Part shown: positions 1 to 10,069 of the stretch, in pieces
Numbering within the stretch: position 1 is the stretch's first letter
Layout: every line of letters starts with the position of its first letter
DNA from: an uncultured Lactobacillus sp.
GTDB lineage: Bacteria > Bacillota > Bacilli > Lactobacillales > Lactobacillaceae
Direction: 5' to 3'
Length of the DNA stretch: 32,858 bases
NCBI RefSeq assembly: GCF_945290125.1
Contig: NZ_CALYQV010000021.1
Location: 1 to 32,858 of the forward strand
Notes under the pieces: model-generated
Told to the model about the DNA's origin: nothing
Seen by the model: the letters and a program-made list of their open reading frames with translations, nothing else
Databases searched by the model: none
Position numbers and translations under genes: made by a program

Positions 1-1157
1 GATAGCCTTCACCGATATTACCGGTTAAAATCTGATCAGGTGCAAGTTGCTTGCCAGTTTCATCGAGGTAGTGAACTGTAACTGCTCTGCCTAACCTGAC
101 ATACGTATCTTGGTCGCTGCTCCCGGAATAGTTACTCATTAATTGACTAGAAGTCCAGCGCTTATTTCCCTGGGGTTTATCTACTGTGCCATTGCCTACA
201 TTCAACCAAACGCCGGTTGCGTCAAGTCCAGTTCCCTGTAAATAGTTCTTAGGACCCAGAACTAAGGTTGACAAATTAGGTAGACTTTTTAACATTTCAC
301 TTTTATTAATAAAAGCCACCTGAGCCATCTTGAAACTACTGATATTTATAGTTTTTAAGTTTTTACAACCGGTGAACATATTTCTCATCTCAGTAACACT
401 AGAGGTATCAAAACTGTGTAAGTCTATGCTGGATAACTTGTAACACGAACTAAACATCTGCGTCATATTAGTTACTTTCTTGGTGTTAAAGCTACTTAGA
501 TCAAGATGCTCTAAACTTTCACACGAATAAAACATCTCTTGCATATTAATGACTTCAGAAGTATCAACTTGATCTAAGCCTTCAATTTCAGTTAGGCCAC
601 TAAGCCAAACAAACATCCAAGAGGCATCGCCAATGAGCTTCAATGGCCCTTTTTTTAATAGATTTATACATTTCATTATTGTAAAAAAGAGAACGAATAC
701 TGGAAATAGGACTAGTCACCGTACCACCTGGTATAGTTACTATACCAGTATCAGTATCCAAAGTTACATTAAGTTTAAGTCCACCCCACGTAGCTGTCAA
801 AATAGAACGCGGGGTAATTCCTTTAGCTTCTTCGCCCGCAGCTGGCGATTCATTAGCGTCTTGAGCTTCACTGTTAGAAGATGTTGAGGGCTGCGTTTCA
901 TTGCTAGCCGCAGCTGCAGAAGTAGGACTTGCTTGATTGTTATTAGCAGCACTATCAGTTGAAGCTGCTGTCTGATTATTATTGCTAGCCGGTAAGGAGC
1001 TGCTTTGAGCTCCTTGCTTTTTAGCAGCGGCATCAACTAAAGTATCAGCTTTAGCCATGTCAGGAGACACAATAATTAAGCCCAAAGTAGCAGCCGCTAA
1101 GCTGGTAAATAATAATTTGCCCCGATGGCGGCAGTTGGATTTAGAATTCATTGTCAA
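1..1157 (-). pseudogene. BspA-type LRR / MucBP surface protein, frameshifted and cut by the window edge
   Basis: Minus-strand gene for a secreted surface protein. The N-terminus has a basic segment, a hydrophobic signal peptide (GKLLFTSLAAATLGLIIV) and an Ala-Asp cleavage region. A Ser/Asn/Ala/Gln low-complexity linker covers roughly residues 45-110. The first frame ends at 600. The next frame continues without a gap from the seven-T run at 650-656 (seven A on the coding strand): removing one A gives IKKGPLKLIGDASWMFVWL, then BspA/DUF285 leucine-rich repeats (MFSSCYKLSSIDL, MFTGCKNLKTINI), and near base 1 a MucBP-like stretch (VTVHYLDETGKQLAP). The C-terminus lies outside. The start is unclear: ATG 1151 or TTG 1157. 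An ATG at 1162 is better spaced from GAAAGG (1175-1170) but stops after two codons. It could be a pseudogene, a phase-variable gene, or a homopolymer sequencing error. Confidence 0.75.
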
Positions 1158-1479
1158 ACCATAATTAAACCTTTCACAAATTAAAGAAATAAAATAAAAA
1201 ATAAGGTAATAATAACATTTTAAAAGTAAAAAAGCCGTATATTGCTAGAAATATTTTAAAAGTAACAACAGTTACGAGCCAATTTTTATTATTCGAATAG
1301 GGTTCTCATACACAGAACAAGAGACTGGTAAGGTCTTTAGTATCAGATTTTAATTCCACCATATCCAAATAATTTTGTACTTAAATATAACTATTTGGAA
1401 TTCACATCAGACTATGACTGGCTTATTTGATCCTTGAATAATAAGATAGCAGCTACATTTCACGTTATTAGTGTTTGTG
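1158..1479. other. Intergenic region with no recognised gene
   Basis: AT-rich spacer between the surface protein gene and the small membrane protein gene, both on the minus strand. I find no coherent reading frame. The only structure is an inverted repeat TCCAAATA (1364-1371) / TATTTGGA (1392-1399), overlapped by AATTCCA (1352-1358) / TGGAATT (1396-1402). There is no T-run to make it a convincing terminator. Confidence 0.5.
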
Positions 1480-1695
1480 TTAAAAAGATTTACTTATGCC
1501 GAAATAATTTAGATATAATAAAAATGCAACTGTAGCAATTTTAAGAGCCAAACTAAAATTAGTTAATGCTGTCCACATTAAAAAGACTACATATAGAGCC
1601 GCAATTGGTAAAACAACTCGATTAATTCGATGTTCTTGACGCATAGCATGAATTGCTTTATCTTGATCTGCATCTTTAAGGTTACGTTCTGCCAT
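1480..1695 (-). CDS. Small two-TM membrane protein of unknown function
   Basis: A 71-residue protein that I do not recognise. The start ATG at 1695 is preceded by a strong AAGGAGGTAAC ribosome binding site, so it is very probably translated. A charged cytoplasmic N-terminus (residues 1-25, rich in D, K, R, H) is followed by two hydrophobic helices (about 27-46 and 49-67) joined by a very short turn, giving a hairpin topology. A possible extended -10 (TGTTAAAAT, 1748-1740) lies upstream. It is separated from both neighbours and looks monocistronic. Confidence 0.7.
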   Translation of the reverse strand: MAERNLKDADQDKAIHAMRQEHRINRVVLPIAALYVVFLMWTALTNFSLALKIATVAFLLYLNYFGISKSF

Positions 1696-1739
1696 TTTGT
1701 TACCTCCTTTTTATGGCCTACTTATTTAAATTTTATAGT

Positions 1740-1748
1740 ATTTTAACA
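1740..1748 (-). promoter_or_regulatory. Possible extended -10 element for the small membrane protein gene
   Basis: TGTTAAAAT on the minus strand matches the extended -10 consensus TGnTATAAT with one mismatch, about 45 bases before the start codon. I see no clear -35 element. Confidence 0.35.
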
Positions 1749-1851
1749 TAATATTGGTAAAATAGATAATTTTATTAATATTTATTTAATATTTTTATCT
1801 TATCAAGCAAAAATTCTATAATGGCGACTCTTGAAACGTTGCAGCTAACAC

Positions 1852-1885
1852 AAAAAGTCTAAGAAGATTAATTCTTAGACTTTTT
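1852..1885 (-). terminator. Rho-independent terminator of the helicase gene
   Basis: Perfect 14-bp inverted repeat, AAAAAGTCTAAGAA (1852-1865) and its complement (1872-1885), around a six-base loop, beginning immediately after the helicase stop codon. The outer A/T runs give a U-tract in either direction, so it may be bidirectional. The stem is low in G+C. Confidence 0.8.
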
Positions 1886-1886
1886 C

Positions 1887-4727
1887 TTATTCATCAAATA
1901 ATAACTCATACATTTTTGTATTCAACGGCTTTTCTAATAATAAATTCATCCCTACCGCTGCTTTTTTCTTCGGTCCTAGCAATTCTTCTTTGACCGTGTC
2001 TTTTTGAATATCTACCTGCCCTAAATAGTAAAACTGCTTGCCAATAGCATCGCTCTTCTTAACAAAAAGCAACAGCTTCATTTGCGGCGTATTAAGCAGT
2101 CTCTGCACCTCATCTGATTCTAGATGACGCGGCGATCGCGTATACCAGCGCAAACAGCGGCCGTCTTCTAGCGTATTATGGTATAAAGCATTGCGCTTTT
2201 TAGCCGAGTCTTTTTGATAAGTGACAAAAATAGGAGTTTCATGCTCGTCCACACGGTAACCATACATTGGTGCAGAAACATCTAAGGGCCAATTGAGCAA
2301 TCGACAAGCATCTTTACGATCGTATTGCTCGTAAAGAGTAAATTGCCTTTGATTATCATATTTTTGATTCATTGCCAAACCTGTTTTAATCACATCAACA
2401 AACAATTTTTTAAAAGTATTATTTTGCTGAAGAGACTGCGTCAATTGAGGAGCTAATGAATAATCTAATAAATCAGCTTTAACTACAAGCGGCTGGTCAC
2501 CATATTGTTCTTTTTTGGTTGTTTTGCCCTGCTTAATGTCAAAAAAGTTTAATGAAAGAATGTCTTCTACTGATGTCAGTACTTTCTCATTAACATAAGC
2601 ACCATAATCATACAGTTTTTTCTCAAATTCTTCCTGACTAACCTGCTCTTTTTCTAAAAGTAGTTGCAAAAGTAACAGTTCATGTGGCCTTTTGCCATTC
2701 AATAATTCTTTAGTAACAAAAGATAAAACCGCACTCTCATAACCATTCAATTTTACAGGCTCACCCATCTTGGCTAGAAACTCGCCATAATGCCCAAGAC
2801 TATGATTATTCGCGAAGACCATTGGTGAAGTTGAACCGTACCGATAAAAATCAAATAGCAAGGGCGGACGACCTATTTTTTCAGCTAATTCTTGGTAAGA
2901 CTGCCGCAATTCTTTAATGCTGTCTAATTTAATCTTATCCAGTGATACTAAAATTTTGGCAGAAGCAATTTGGCTAAAGTTAATCGTTGAAACATCAATA
3001 AAGCTCGGGAGCACACTTTCTTCACGTGCCTTATCCTGCGAACGACTGTCATCCTGATTCAAAGCGATCGGAATTAAATAGTTATTTTTATAGTTACCAA
3101 TAAAGTCAATGACCGTGACATAATCTTTGCCCGGATATTTACGCAAACCGCGACCCAGTTGCTGGATAAAAACAATACTGGACTGAGTATTCCGCAACAT
3201 AATTATCTGATTTAAAGCCGGAATATCAATGCCCTCATTAAAGAGATCAACGGTAATGATGTAATCAATTTTACCTTGTTCCAGCTGCCTGACCACTTGC
3301 AGTCTTCTTTTTTCACTGTCTTCATTAGTTAAGGCTACTGCCGGATGCTTGCGCTCTGAAAAAGCCTGTGCTAATTCGCGCGCTTCTTCTTGGCGGCTGC
3401 AAAAGACCAGTCCTTTAGCTTGAGAGCCACAGTAGCCGTAATAGTCCAGCTGCTTTAAAACATAGTCAACACGCTCTGGCGCTAGTAATCTGCGCAAGTT
3501 GGCGGTTTCATCAATGCTTGCACCATCAACTTCATAGTCTGCAACTCCCACATAATGAAAAGGAGCCAGCATTTTTTCTTCCAACGCTTCCCGCAAGCGG
3601 ATTTCATAAGCTAGATTATAATCAAACAATCTATAGACATCCTGATCGTCCATTCTTTCTGGCGTGGCAGTCATCCCCAACCAAAATTGCGGCTTAAACT
3701 TGGCAAAAATTCTCTGGTAACTTGGTGCGGCTGCCCTATGAGCCTCATCAATCAGAACATAGTCAAAGGCTGTTGCACTCAGGCTGGCAAGGATATCCGG
3801 CTGACTTAAAGTCTGCACGGTGGCAAAAACATATTTGCGTTCAAGTTGGTGCTTATGTCCGGTTAACAAGCCATAATCCGTTGGATTGCCGCCAATTACC
3901 TGGTAAAAACTTTTTAAAGCTTTTTTGGCAATTTGTTCACGATGAACTACATAAAGAAACTTATGCGATTTAAAATCTTTAACCGCGAAAGCCCCTAAAT
4001 ATGTCTTGCCAGTTCCAGTTGCTGAAACTACCAGTCCGCGTCTTTGACCATCTGCAACTAGTCCTTTTAGTTCATGCAGAGCTTCCTCTTGCATCTTATT
4101 TGGTACAATTTTAGCTGCTTCATTAACAGGAACCTGTGATTGCGGTTGTGGCTTTACCCAATTTTGTTCATATTCTCTTATCCAGTTTTCGGATAATGGC
4201 GTGCTCGTCTTTTTTAATTCATGCAGCTGTTTAGCAATTTGTGTTGTCAGTGTCGCTTTATTCTTCGAACTAATTTTCAAAGCCCATTCATAATTACTTA
4301 AAAGTGCCGCACGGGTAAAATTAGCACTGCCAATAACCAAAGTTTGCCAATCACCATGGTCAAAGAGATAACCTTTAGCATGAAATCCGCTTTGAGGCGT
4401 AATTTTAACTGTCAAGTTGGGAATTTTAAGTAACTCACGAAAAACTTTGGGATTGTTAAATCCTAAATAGTCACCCGTAATTAATGTACCCGAGATATTT
4501 TTCTTAGCTAAATCAGCCATAACTACTTTAAAGGGAACGAGCATATCTTGAGTAACGAAGGCTACAGCCCAAGTAAAATTTTGACAGTTAAGCAGTTCTT
4601 GGCGCAGCGTCAGCCAAATATTCTCCTGTTTATTATTTTGCAGGAGCTTTGGCCCTAATACTTCATGTCCCGGATAACTGGGATCATACAAACCGTTAAG
4701 AATGGCATCTTGCAGAGGCTCATTCAT
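1887..4727 (-). CDS. PLD-nuclease / superfamily 2 helicase / DUF3427 protein
   Basis: A 946-residue three-part protein. Residues about 30-190 form a phospholipase-D-type nuclease domain with the HxK motif (HAKGYLFD, near 118) and GSANFTRAAL. Residues about 210-560 are a superfamily 2 helicase: Walker A SATGTGKTYLG near 239, DEAH box LIDEAHRAA near 327, motif III GMTATPERMD, motif VI QLGRGLRKYPGK near 524. The remaining C-terminal ~380 residues fit DUF3427, which usually accompanies this helicase type. The start ATG 4727 follows AGGTGAT; a second in-register ATG is absent. A terminator follows directly. The family is known as a stand-alone gene in Firmicutes. Its role is not settled: DNA repair, or restriction-like defence given a nuclease fused to a helicase, are both inference. 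No methylase or other defence gene is adjacent. All key motifs look intact. Confidence 0.85.
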   Translation of the reverse strand: MNEPLQDAILNGLYDPSYPGHEVLGPKLLQNNKQENIWLTLRQELLNCQNFTWAVAFVTQDMLVPFKVVMADLAKKNISGTLITGDYLGFNNPKVFRELLKIPNLTVKITPQSGFHAKGYLFDHGDWQTLVIGSANFTRAALLSNYEWALKISSKNKATLTTQIAKQLHELKKTSTPLSENWIREYEQNWVKPQPQSQVPVNEAAKIVPNKMQEEALHELKGLVADGQRRGLVVSATGTGKTYLGAFAVKDFKSHKFLYVVHREQIAKKALKSFYQVIGGNPTDYGLLTGHKHQLERKYVFATVQTLSQPDILASLSATAFDYVLIDEAHRAAAPSYQRIFAKFKPQFWLGMTATPERMDDQDVYRLFDYNLAYEIRLREALEEKMLAPFHYVGVADYEVDGASIDETANLRRLLAPERVDYVLKQLDYYGYCGSQAKGLVFCSRQEEARELAQAFSERKHPAVALTNEDSEKRRLQVVRQLEQGKIDYIITVDLFNEGIDIPALNQIIMLRNTQSSIVFIQQLGRGLRKYPGKDYVTVIDFIGNYKNNYLIPIALNQDDSRSQDKAREESVLPSFIDVSTINFSQIASAKILVSLDKIKLDSIKELRQSYQELAEKIGRPPLLFDFYRYGSTSPMVFANNHSLGHYGEFLAKMGEPVKLNGYESAVLSFVTKELLNGKRPHELLLLQLLLEKEQVSQEEFEKKLYDYGAYVNEKVLTSVEDILSLNFFDIKQGKTTKKEQYGDQPLVVKADLLDYSLAPQLTQSLQQNNTFKKLFVDVIKTGLAMNQKYDNQRQFTLYEQYDRKDACRLLNWPLDVSAPMYGYRVDEHETPIFVTYQKDSAKKRNALYHNTLEDGRCLRWYTRSPRHLESDEVQRLLNTPQMKLLLFVKKSDAIGKQFYYLGQVDIQKDTVKEELLGPKKKAAVGMNLLLEKPLNTKMYELLFDE

Positions 4728-4815
4728 TCACATCACCTCAAAATTATTTTACACAAAAGAAAAAGAAACCCAACCTGATATGACCCCCCAATTTATCCTA
4801 ATTTTAGGGATCACT

Positions 4816-5664
4816 TCAATCCTTTGGATCTCTTTTGATAGAGTCTATTTCCAGTAAAATTGGGCAATGATCGGCGCGCTCTCCCGTATCCATCATTTCA
4901 GAACGCTTGACCTTGTCAGCAACTCTATTGCTTGTCAGCCAGTAATCAATTCTCCAGCCTGAGTTGTTGGCTTTAGCAGTTCTTACCCTTTGAGCCCACC
5001 AAGAATAGACTCCTTCAACGTTACCGTGAAGTTTTCTAAAAGTATCTGTAAAACCAGCTTTAAGCATTTTGGTAAAATCTGCCCGTTCTTCATCAGTAAA
5101 GCCGGCAGAATGATGATTAGTATCAGGGTGCTTCAGGTCGATTTCATGGTGCGCACAATTATAATCACCACTAGCCAAGACCGGCTTTTCCTGATCTAAT
5201 TGCTGCAAATATGCGATGTATTTTTCATCCCACACTTGCCGGTCATCTAGGCGCTTAAGTCCATTACCAGAATTTGGAGTATAAACTTGCGTCACAAAAT
5301 ATGTAGGAAACTCCAAAGTAATAATTCTGCCTTCGTGATCCATTGGCTCCGGCGCTCCAATAATAGGATAAGTTACTTTAGGATTAAGTTCTTTTTTATA
5401 TAAAAACATCGTCCCGGCATAACCTTTACGAGCTGGTTCTTCTGAGGAACGCCAGACTATATTATATTCAGGGAATTCCTTAGTTAATATTTCCAAATGT
5501 TTTTTAGTAGGGCCCGTGGAGCGTAATTTTGTTTCTTGAATGGCAACAATACCTGCATTTTGGTCATGTATTTTTTCTAAAACCTTACGTGTCTCCACTG
5601 CACGTGAGGAAGTTCCGGTCAAAGCAGCATTTAATGAGTCGATATTCCACGAAATTAAGATCAT
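4816..5664 (-). CDS. exoA: Exodeoxyribonuclease III (AP endonuclease)
   Basis: A 282-residue endonuclease/exonuclease/phosphatase-family enzyme that incises DNA at abasic sites in base excision repair and has 3'-5' exonuclease and 3'-phosphatase activity. Diagnostic motifs are visible in order: WNIDSLNA at the N-terminus, the metal-binding Glu in QETKL, GDYNCAHHEID (Asp/Asn of the active site), the RIDYWLTS segment and the terminal catalytic His in RADHCPI. The ATG at 5664 was chosen because AAGGAG (5676-5671) lies six bases upstream and because MILISWN matches the usual family start. The in-frame ATG ten codons further upstream would place the ribosome binding site inside the gene. It is likely monocistronic, 88 bp upstream of the helicase gene. 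Confidence 0.93.
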   Translation of the reverse strand: MILISWNIDSLNAALTGTSSRAVETRKVLEKIHDQNAGIVAIQETKLRSTGPTKKHLEILTKEFPEYNIVWRSSEEPARKGYAGTMFLYKKELNPKVTYPIIGAPEPMDHEGRIITLEFPTYFVTQVYTPNSGNGLKRLDDRQVWDEKYIAYLQQLDQEKPVLASGDYNCAHHEIDLKHPDTNHHSAGFTDEERADFTKMLKAGFTDTFRKLHGNVEGVYSWWAQRVRTAKANNSGWRIDYWLTSNRVADKVKRSEMMDTGERADHCPILLEIDSIKRDPKD

Positions 5665-5857
5665 ATTCTTCTCCTTATTATTCATTTCTTTCATTATATA
5701 GTTTTTTCACGGGGACTCAAAATTTCAGTAATTTTACCAGCACTATTTTGACATAAATTTTTATATGATTTGCTCAAAAATGCTGTTATTTTTTTCACGA
5801 CCTCAGCAAAAAAATTAGTAATTTTTTTAATATTGCTTAATCCCTTGATACACAATA

Positions 5858-7000
<1,143 letters not shown>

Positions 7001-7052
7001 TTTCTAAACTTATTTCCCTTCTTAAATACACTTTTAACATTTCAAATAATAT

Positions 7053-7090
7053 AAAAAGACACCAGATAAAATTATCTGATGTCTTTTTTT
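7053..7090. terminator. Bidirectional terminator between ldhD and proC
   Basis: A 17-bp inverted repeat with one mismatch (7053-7069 and 7072-7088), A-run on the left arm and seven-T run on the right, located between convergent genes. Confidence 0.85.
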
Positions 7091-7099
7091 AGGCTAAAT

Positions 7100-7867
7100 T
7101 TAATTAGCAGAAGCATTTACAGCTTGAATTAATGCGTTTCTAAAGCCCATTTCTTCCAGTTTGGTAACGCCTCTAATAGTAGAGCCACCTGGCGTAGTGA
7201 CTTCATCTTTTAATTCTTCAGGCAGCTTTTTACTAACTAATGCCAATTTACTGGTACCCAAAAGCATTTGGTTAACTATTTCGTATGATTCTGCCCGCTT
7301 AACGCCATTTTGTACAGCGGCATCACTAAGAGCCGCAACCATCAAGTCAACGTAAGCAGGTGTGCACCCGGCTACCGTACCATAAATACCCAGTAAGTTT
7401 TCGGGTACGACATATACTGCTCCCATTTGAGTAAAAATCTTTTTCACAGCAGCAATTATTTCCGGCTTTTCATCTGGCAGAAAACTAATAACAGTAATGC
7501 CAGCACCAATTTGAACCGGCGTGTTGGGTACAACCTTGGCAAAGGTAGAGCCTTGCGGAAGATTTTCATTAATCTGAGTAAGGTCACCGCCACCAGTTGA
7601 CAGAATTATACCTTGATATTTTTGACTTAAATTTTTGATGATTGTTGCAGTAATTGAACCGCCCACTGCAACTATCACTGCTTGGCAGTCCTTAAAGTCA
7701 TCATAATCATTAATCAAAGTTAAATGCAGCTCAGCTGCAAGTTTTTGCGCCGTGTGATGCTGTCCACCGTTAAAAACATAGATATCATCGCTGGGATTTT
7801 CAGCATTTAGCAAGCCCTTAATAATTGCGGAGCCAATCTTACCAGCCCCAATAAAGCCAATTTTCAT
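7100..7867 (-). CDS. proC: Pyrroline-5-carboxylate reductase
   Basis: A 255-residue enzyme that reduces 1-pyrroline-5-carboxylate to L-proline with NAD(P)H. The Rossmann motif GFIGAGKIGSAIIKGLL is at residues 4-20. The family's C-terminal dimerisation and active-site region is present: GTVAGCTPAYVDLMVAAL and the signature VTTPGGSTIRGV. The length is close to the usual 260-270. ATG 7867 is preceded by AAGGTGAT. It lies 14 bp downstream of the aldo/keto reductase gene and is probably co-transcribed with it. No proA or proB is nearby, so proline may be made from glutamate elsewhere or from ornithine or arginine-derived precursors (inference). Confidence 0.9.
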   Translation of the reverse strand: MKIGFIGAGKIGSAIIKGLLNAENPSDDIYVFNGGQHHTAQKLAAELHLTLINDYDDFKDCQAVIVAVGGSITATIIKNLSQKYQGIILSTGGGDLTQINENLPQGSTFAKVVPNTPVQIGAGITVISFLPDEKPEIIAAVKKIFTQMGAVYVVPENLLGIYGTVAGCTPAYVDLMVAALSDAAVQNGVKRAESYEIVNQMLLGTSKLALVSKKLPEELKDEVTTPGGSTIRGVTKLEEMGFRNALIQAVNASAN

Positions 7868-7881
7868 CGCTTATCACCTTT

Positions 7882-8745
7882 TTAAAAGTCTGTTTGATCT
7901 GGATCATTTGCTAACTTACCTGCTCCATGCAGTCCATCAAGTTTAGCCATATCATCTTCAGATATAGTAAAGTCAAAGACTTGTAAATTAGATTCAAGAC
8001 GCTCGCGGTGAACCGACTTGGGTAATGGAACAAAACCGTGTAGCAACGACCAGCGTAACAGGACTTGTGCTGGACTTTTATCATAGTGTTGGGCTACAGA
8101 AACTACCGTCTCGTTGGCAAATAAATCTCCTCTGCCCAGTGGTGAGTAAGCCTCACTCAAAATACCCAGTTCTTTGTTATAAGCTGTTACGTCTTCCTCC
8201 ATATCACTAGGATTCAAGTAAATTTGATTTACGGCCGGACGAATTTTGGCAGTTTTCAGTAATTCATCCAAATGCTTGCGTCTAAAGTTAGAGACTCCAA
8301 TTGCACGAATTTTCCCTGCTTGCACTGCTTCTTCCATTGCTTGCCAGCTTTCTGCATTTAATTCAGCCCAGTGGTCACGCACAGGAGCCGGGTTAGGCCA
8401 ATGGATTAGATACAAATCAAGATAATCCAAGTCTAATTTGGTCAAACTTTCGTCAATGGCGGCTTTAGTTTTTTGATAACCGTGGTGGTCATTCCACAAC
8501 TTAGTGGTCACAAATAAGTCATGTCTGTTAACTCCACTTAGTTTGATTCCCCGACCAATACTTTCTTCGTTACCATATGCGGCTGCAGTATCAATTAGCC
8601 GGTAGCCAATGTCCAGTGCATCCTCAACGGTTTTTTGGGCAACTTCACCATCAGGAGTTTGCCAGGTTCCTAGTCCGATAACCGGTATTTTGACGCCATT
8701 ATTTAATTCATAAGTATCGCTTAAAGAATGAATTTCGCTAGTCAT
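7882..8745 (-). CDS. Aldo/keto reductase (2,5-diketo-D-gluconate reductase-like)
   Basis: A 287-residue NADPH-dependent (alpha/beta)8-barrel oxidoreductase of aldo/keto reductase family 5 type. The complete catalytic tetrad is visible: Asp52 and Tyr57 in DTAAAYGNEE, Lys82 in TTKLW, His115 in LIHWP. The family signatures GYRLIDTAAAYGNE and PLPKSVHRERLESNLQVFDF (nucleotide phosphate binding) are intact. Natural substrates of such lactobacillar enzymes (methylglyoxal and other aldehydes or ketones) cannot be read from the sequence. GAGAGGTGA precedes ATG 8745. It lies between the HAD nucleotidase and proC genes on the same strand with short gaps, so a three-gene operon is likely. Confidence 0.9.
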   Translation of the reverse strand: MTSEIHSLSDTYELNNGVKIPVIGLGTWQTPDGEVAQKTVEDALDIGYRLIDTAAAYGNEESIGRGIKLSGVNRHDLFVTTKLWNDHHGYQKTKAAIDESLTKLDLDYLDLYLIHWPNPAPVRDHWAELNAESWQAMEEAVQAGKIRAIGVSNFRRKHLDELLKTAKIRPAVNQIYLNPSDMEEDVTAYNKELGILSEAYSPLGRGDLFANETVVSVAQHYDKSPAQVLLRWSLLHGFVPLPKSVHRERLESNLQVFDFTISEDDMAKLDGLHGAGKLANDPDQTDF

Positions 8746-8808
8746 AATTTTTCACCTCTCCCATCATTATACCGGATTGAACTATACTTCTACAGCAAAA
8801 GATAGCAA

Positions 8809-9519
8809 TTATTGCGGCTGCTTTTGGAAGTCGCTTTTAAGTAAGGCTACAAATTCAGGATAAGTAGTTACTTCATATAATGGATGCAAGTTCATCGTAT
8901 TTTTCCGTTTTCTATGGTTATACCAAATACTATCAAAGCCATATTTTTCTGCACCCAATATGTCTGACTGCAAGCCGTCACCAAAGAAAACTGTTTGCTC
9001 CGGGCCGATTTTAGTATGAGCAAAAAAGTAATCAAAGATACGGGCATCAGGTTTAGAAAATCCTGCTTCTTCTGATGTCACAATCAATGAAAAATAGTTA
9101 GCAATTCCGGCTAATTGTAACCGATGTCTCTGCATATATGCTTCGCCATTACTCAAAATAGTCAATGCATAATTTTGCTTTTTGGCATAGCGTAAAGTAT
9201 CAACTACACCAGGCAGCAGTTTATGTGCTTCGCCAAAATAAGAGCGATATTCGTTCATTACTGCTAAGCCGTCAATTTCAATCCCGAACTTAGCTTTAAT
9301 AAAATTGGTAAAAGCCATTTTACTCAGCTGCTCATAATCGATCTTGCCTTGCTCAAGCTCACGCCACAGACCTTGATTATATGCATGATAGTCCCGCTGC
9401 AGCTCATCGGTTAACGGCCATTGATGCGCTTTAAAAAGACTCTGCAGAGCAAAACTTTCTGTAGCAGCAAAGTCAATTAAGGTATCATCAACATCAAAAA
9501 TTATTTGTTTATAACGCAA
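8809..9519 (-). CDS. HAD-family pyrimidine nucleotidase, YjjG type
   Basis: A 236-residue haloacid-dehalogenase-superfamily phosphatase. Motif I FDVDDTLID near the N-terminus carries both catalytic Asp residues. An alpha-helical cap follows (about 20-90). Motif II is LSNGE, the motif III Lys lies in FSKPDARIF, and motif IV is FFGDGLQSDILGA. The order and spacing fit the YjjG/YfnB group, which dephosphorylates non-canonical or house-cleaning pyrimidine nucleotides. The start is uncertain: TTG 9519 lies ten bases after GGAGAGG and gives the family's usual length. A GTG at 9567 has no ribosome binding site, and an ATG at 9523 is out of frame. It is probably first in an operon with the aldo/keto reductase and proC. 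Confidence 0.8.
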   Translation of the reverse strand: MRYKQIIFDVDDTLIDFAATESFALQSLFKAHQWPLTDELQRDYHAYNQGLWRELEQGKIDYEQLSKMAFTNFIKAKFGIEIDGLAVMNEYRSYFGEAHKLLPGVVDTLRYAKKQNYALTILSNGEAYMQRHRLQLAGIANYFSLIVTSEEAGFSKPDARIFDYFFAHTKIGPEQTVFFGDGLQSDILGAEKYGFDSIWYNHRKRKNTMNLHPLYEVTTYPEFVALLKSDFQKQPQ

Positions 9520-9674
9520 GCATGTTCTTCCTCTCCAACTATTCCTCAGAATATAATGCGTATTCACTAAAAATTAGTGTGGAGATTTATTATAACAATA
9601 TTTCACAGCTAAAGAACATAATTAACTATTTTTAAATTTTGTTTACATTGCTACTGCGATTTCACAAAATAAGC

Positions 9675-9680
9675 TATAAT
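9675..9680 (+). promoter_or_regulatory. -10 element before the small hydrophobic protein gene
   Basis: Consensus TATAAT, 33 bases upstream of ATG 9714. A well-spaced -35 is not evident. Confidence 0.4.
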
Positions 9681-9713
9681 ATCCTTTAATTTAAGTAAAA
9701 GGGGTGATTGAGC

Positions 9714-9899
9714 ATGTTTACACTATTATTGGTTTTATTTCTCATTTGGCTTTTTGTCAAAATGGGTATTGGTGTTTTTAAAATTCTATTTTTCCTTCTG
9801 ATCTGTGTTCTGACTTTCTTTTTCTTTGTTCAATTACTGATTCCGGTAGCTATCTTTCTTGGCGTTATTTTTCTCATATTTACCCTAGTTAGACGCTAG
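9714..9899 (+). CDS. Small hydrophobic membrane protein of unknown function
   Basis: A 61-residue protein made almost entirely of hydrophobic residues, with two predicted helices (about 2-18 and 21-55, the second possibly two segments) and a basic C-terminus (VRR). ATG 9714 was chosen over the in-frame TTG two codons earlier because AAAGGGGTGAT lies immediately upstream at normal spacing. Its own promoter and terminator make it a monocistronic unit. I do not recognise a family; small proteins of this look include envelope-stress accessory proteins, but nothing here proves that. Confidence 0.65.
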   Translation: MFTLLLVLFLIWLFVKMGIGVFKILFFLLICVLTFFFFVQLLIPVAIFLGVIFLIFTLVRR

Positions 9900-9926
9900 T
9901 TTATCCCCAAAATTAAACATATATTC

Positions 9927-9967
9927 AAGCATAATAAGTATTATTTTTAACTTATTATGCTTTTTTT
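9927..9967 (+). terminator. Rho-independent terminator
   Basis: Perfect 13-bp arms AAGCATAATAAGT (9927-9939) and complement (9950-9962) followed by a T-run to 9967, 28 bases after the small membrane protein stop. Confidence 0.8.
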
Positions 9968-10069
9968 ATATCTGCGAATGCTATATGATTTTTTATTAAC
10001 CTCGATAGCTTACTCGCACATCACTTTATGACTTTTTCTTGTGTCTCAAAGCAAATCTTTATCTCACAA

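Noticed and set aside
633..887. Open frames on the opposite strand of the surface protein gene and similar frames inside other genes
   Set aside because: They overlap convincing genes, lack ribosome binding sites and have no domain-like composition.
1352..1402. Overlapping inverted repeats in the spacer after the small membrane protein gene
   Set aside because: Short AT-rich arms with a 20-base loop and no T-run; too weak to call a terminator or operator.
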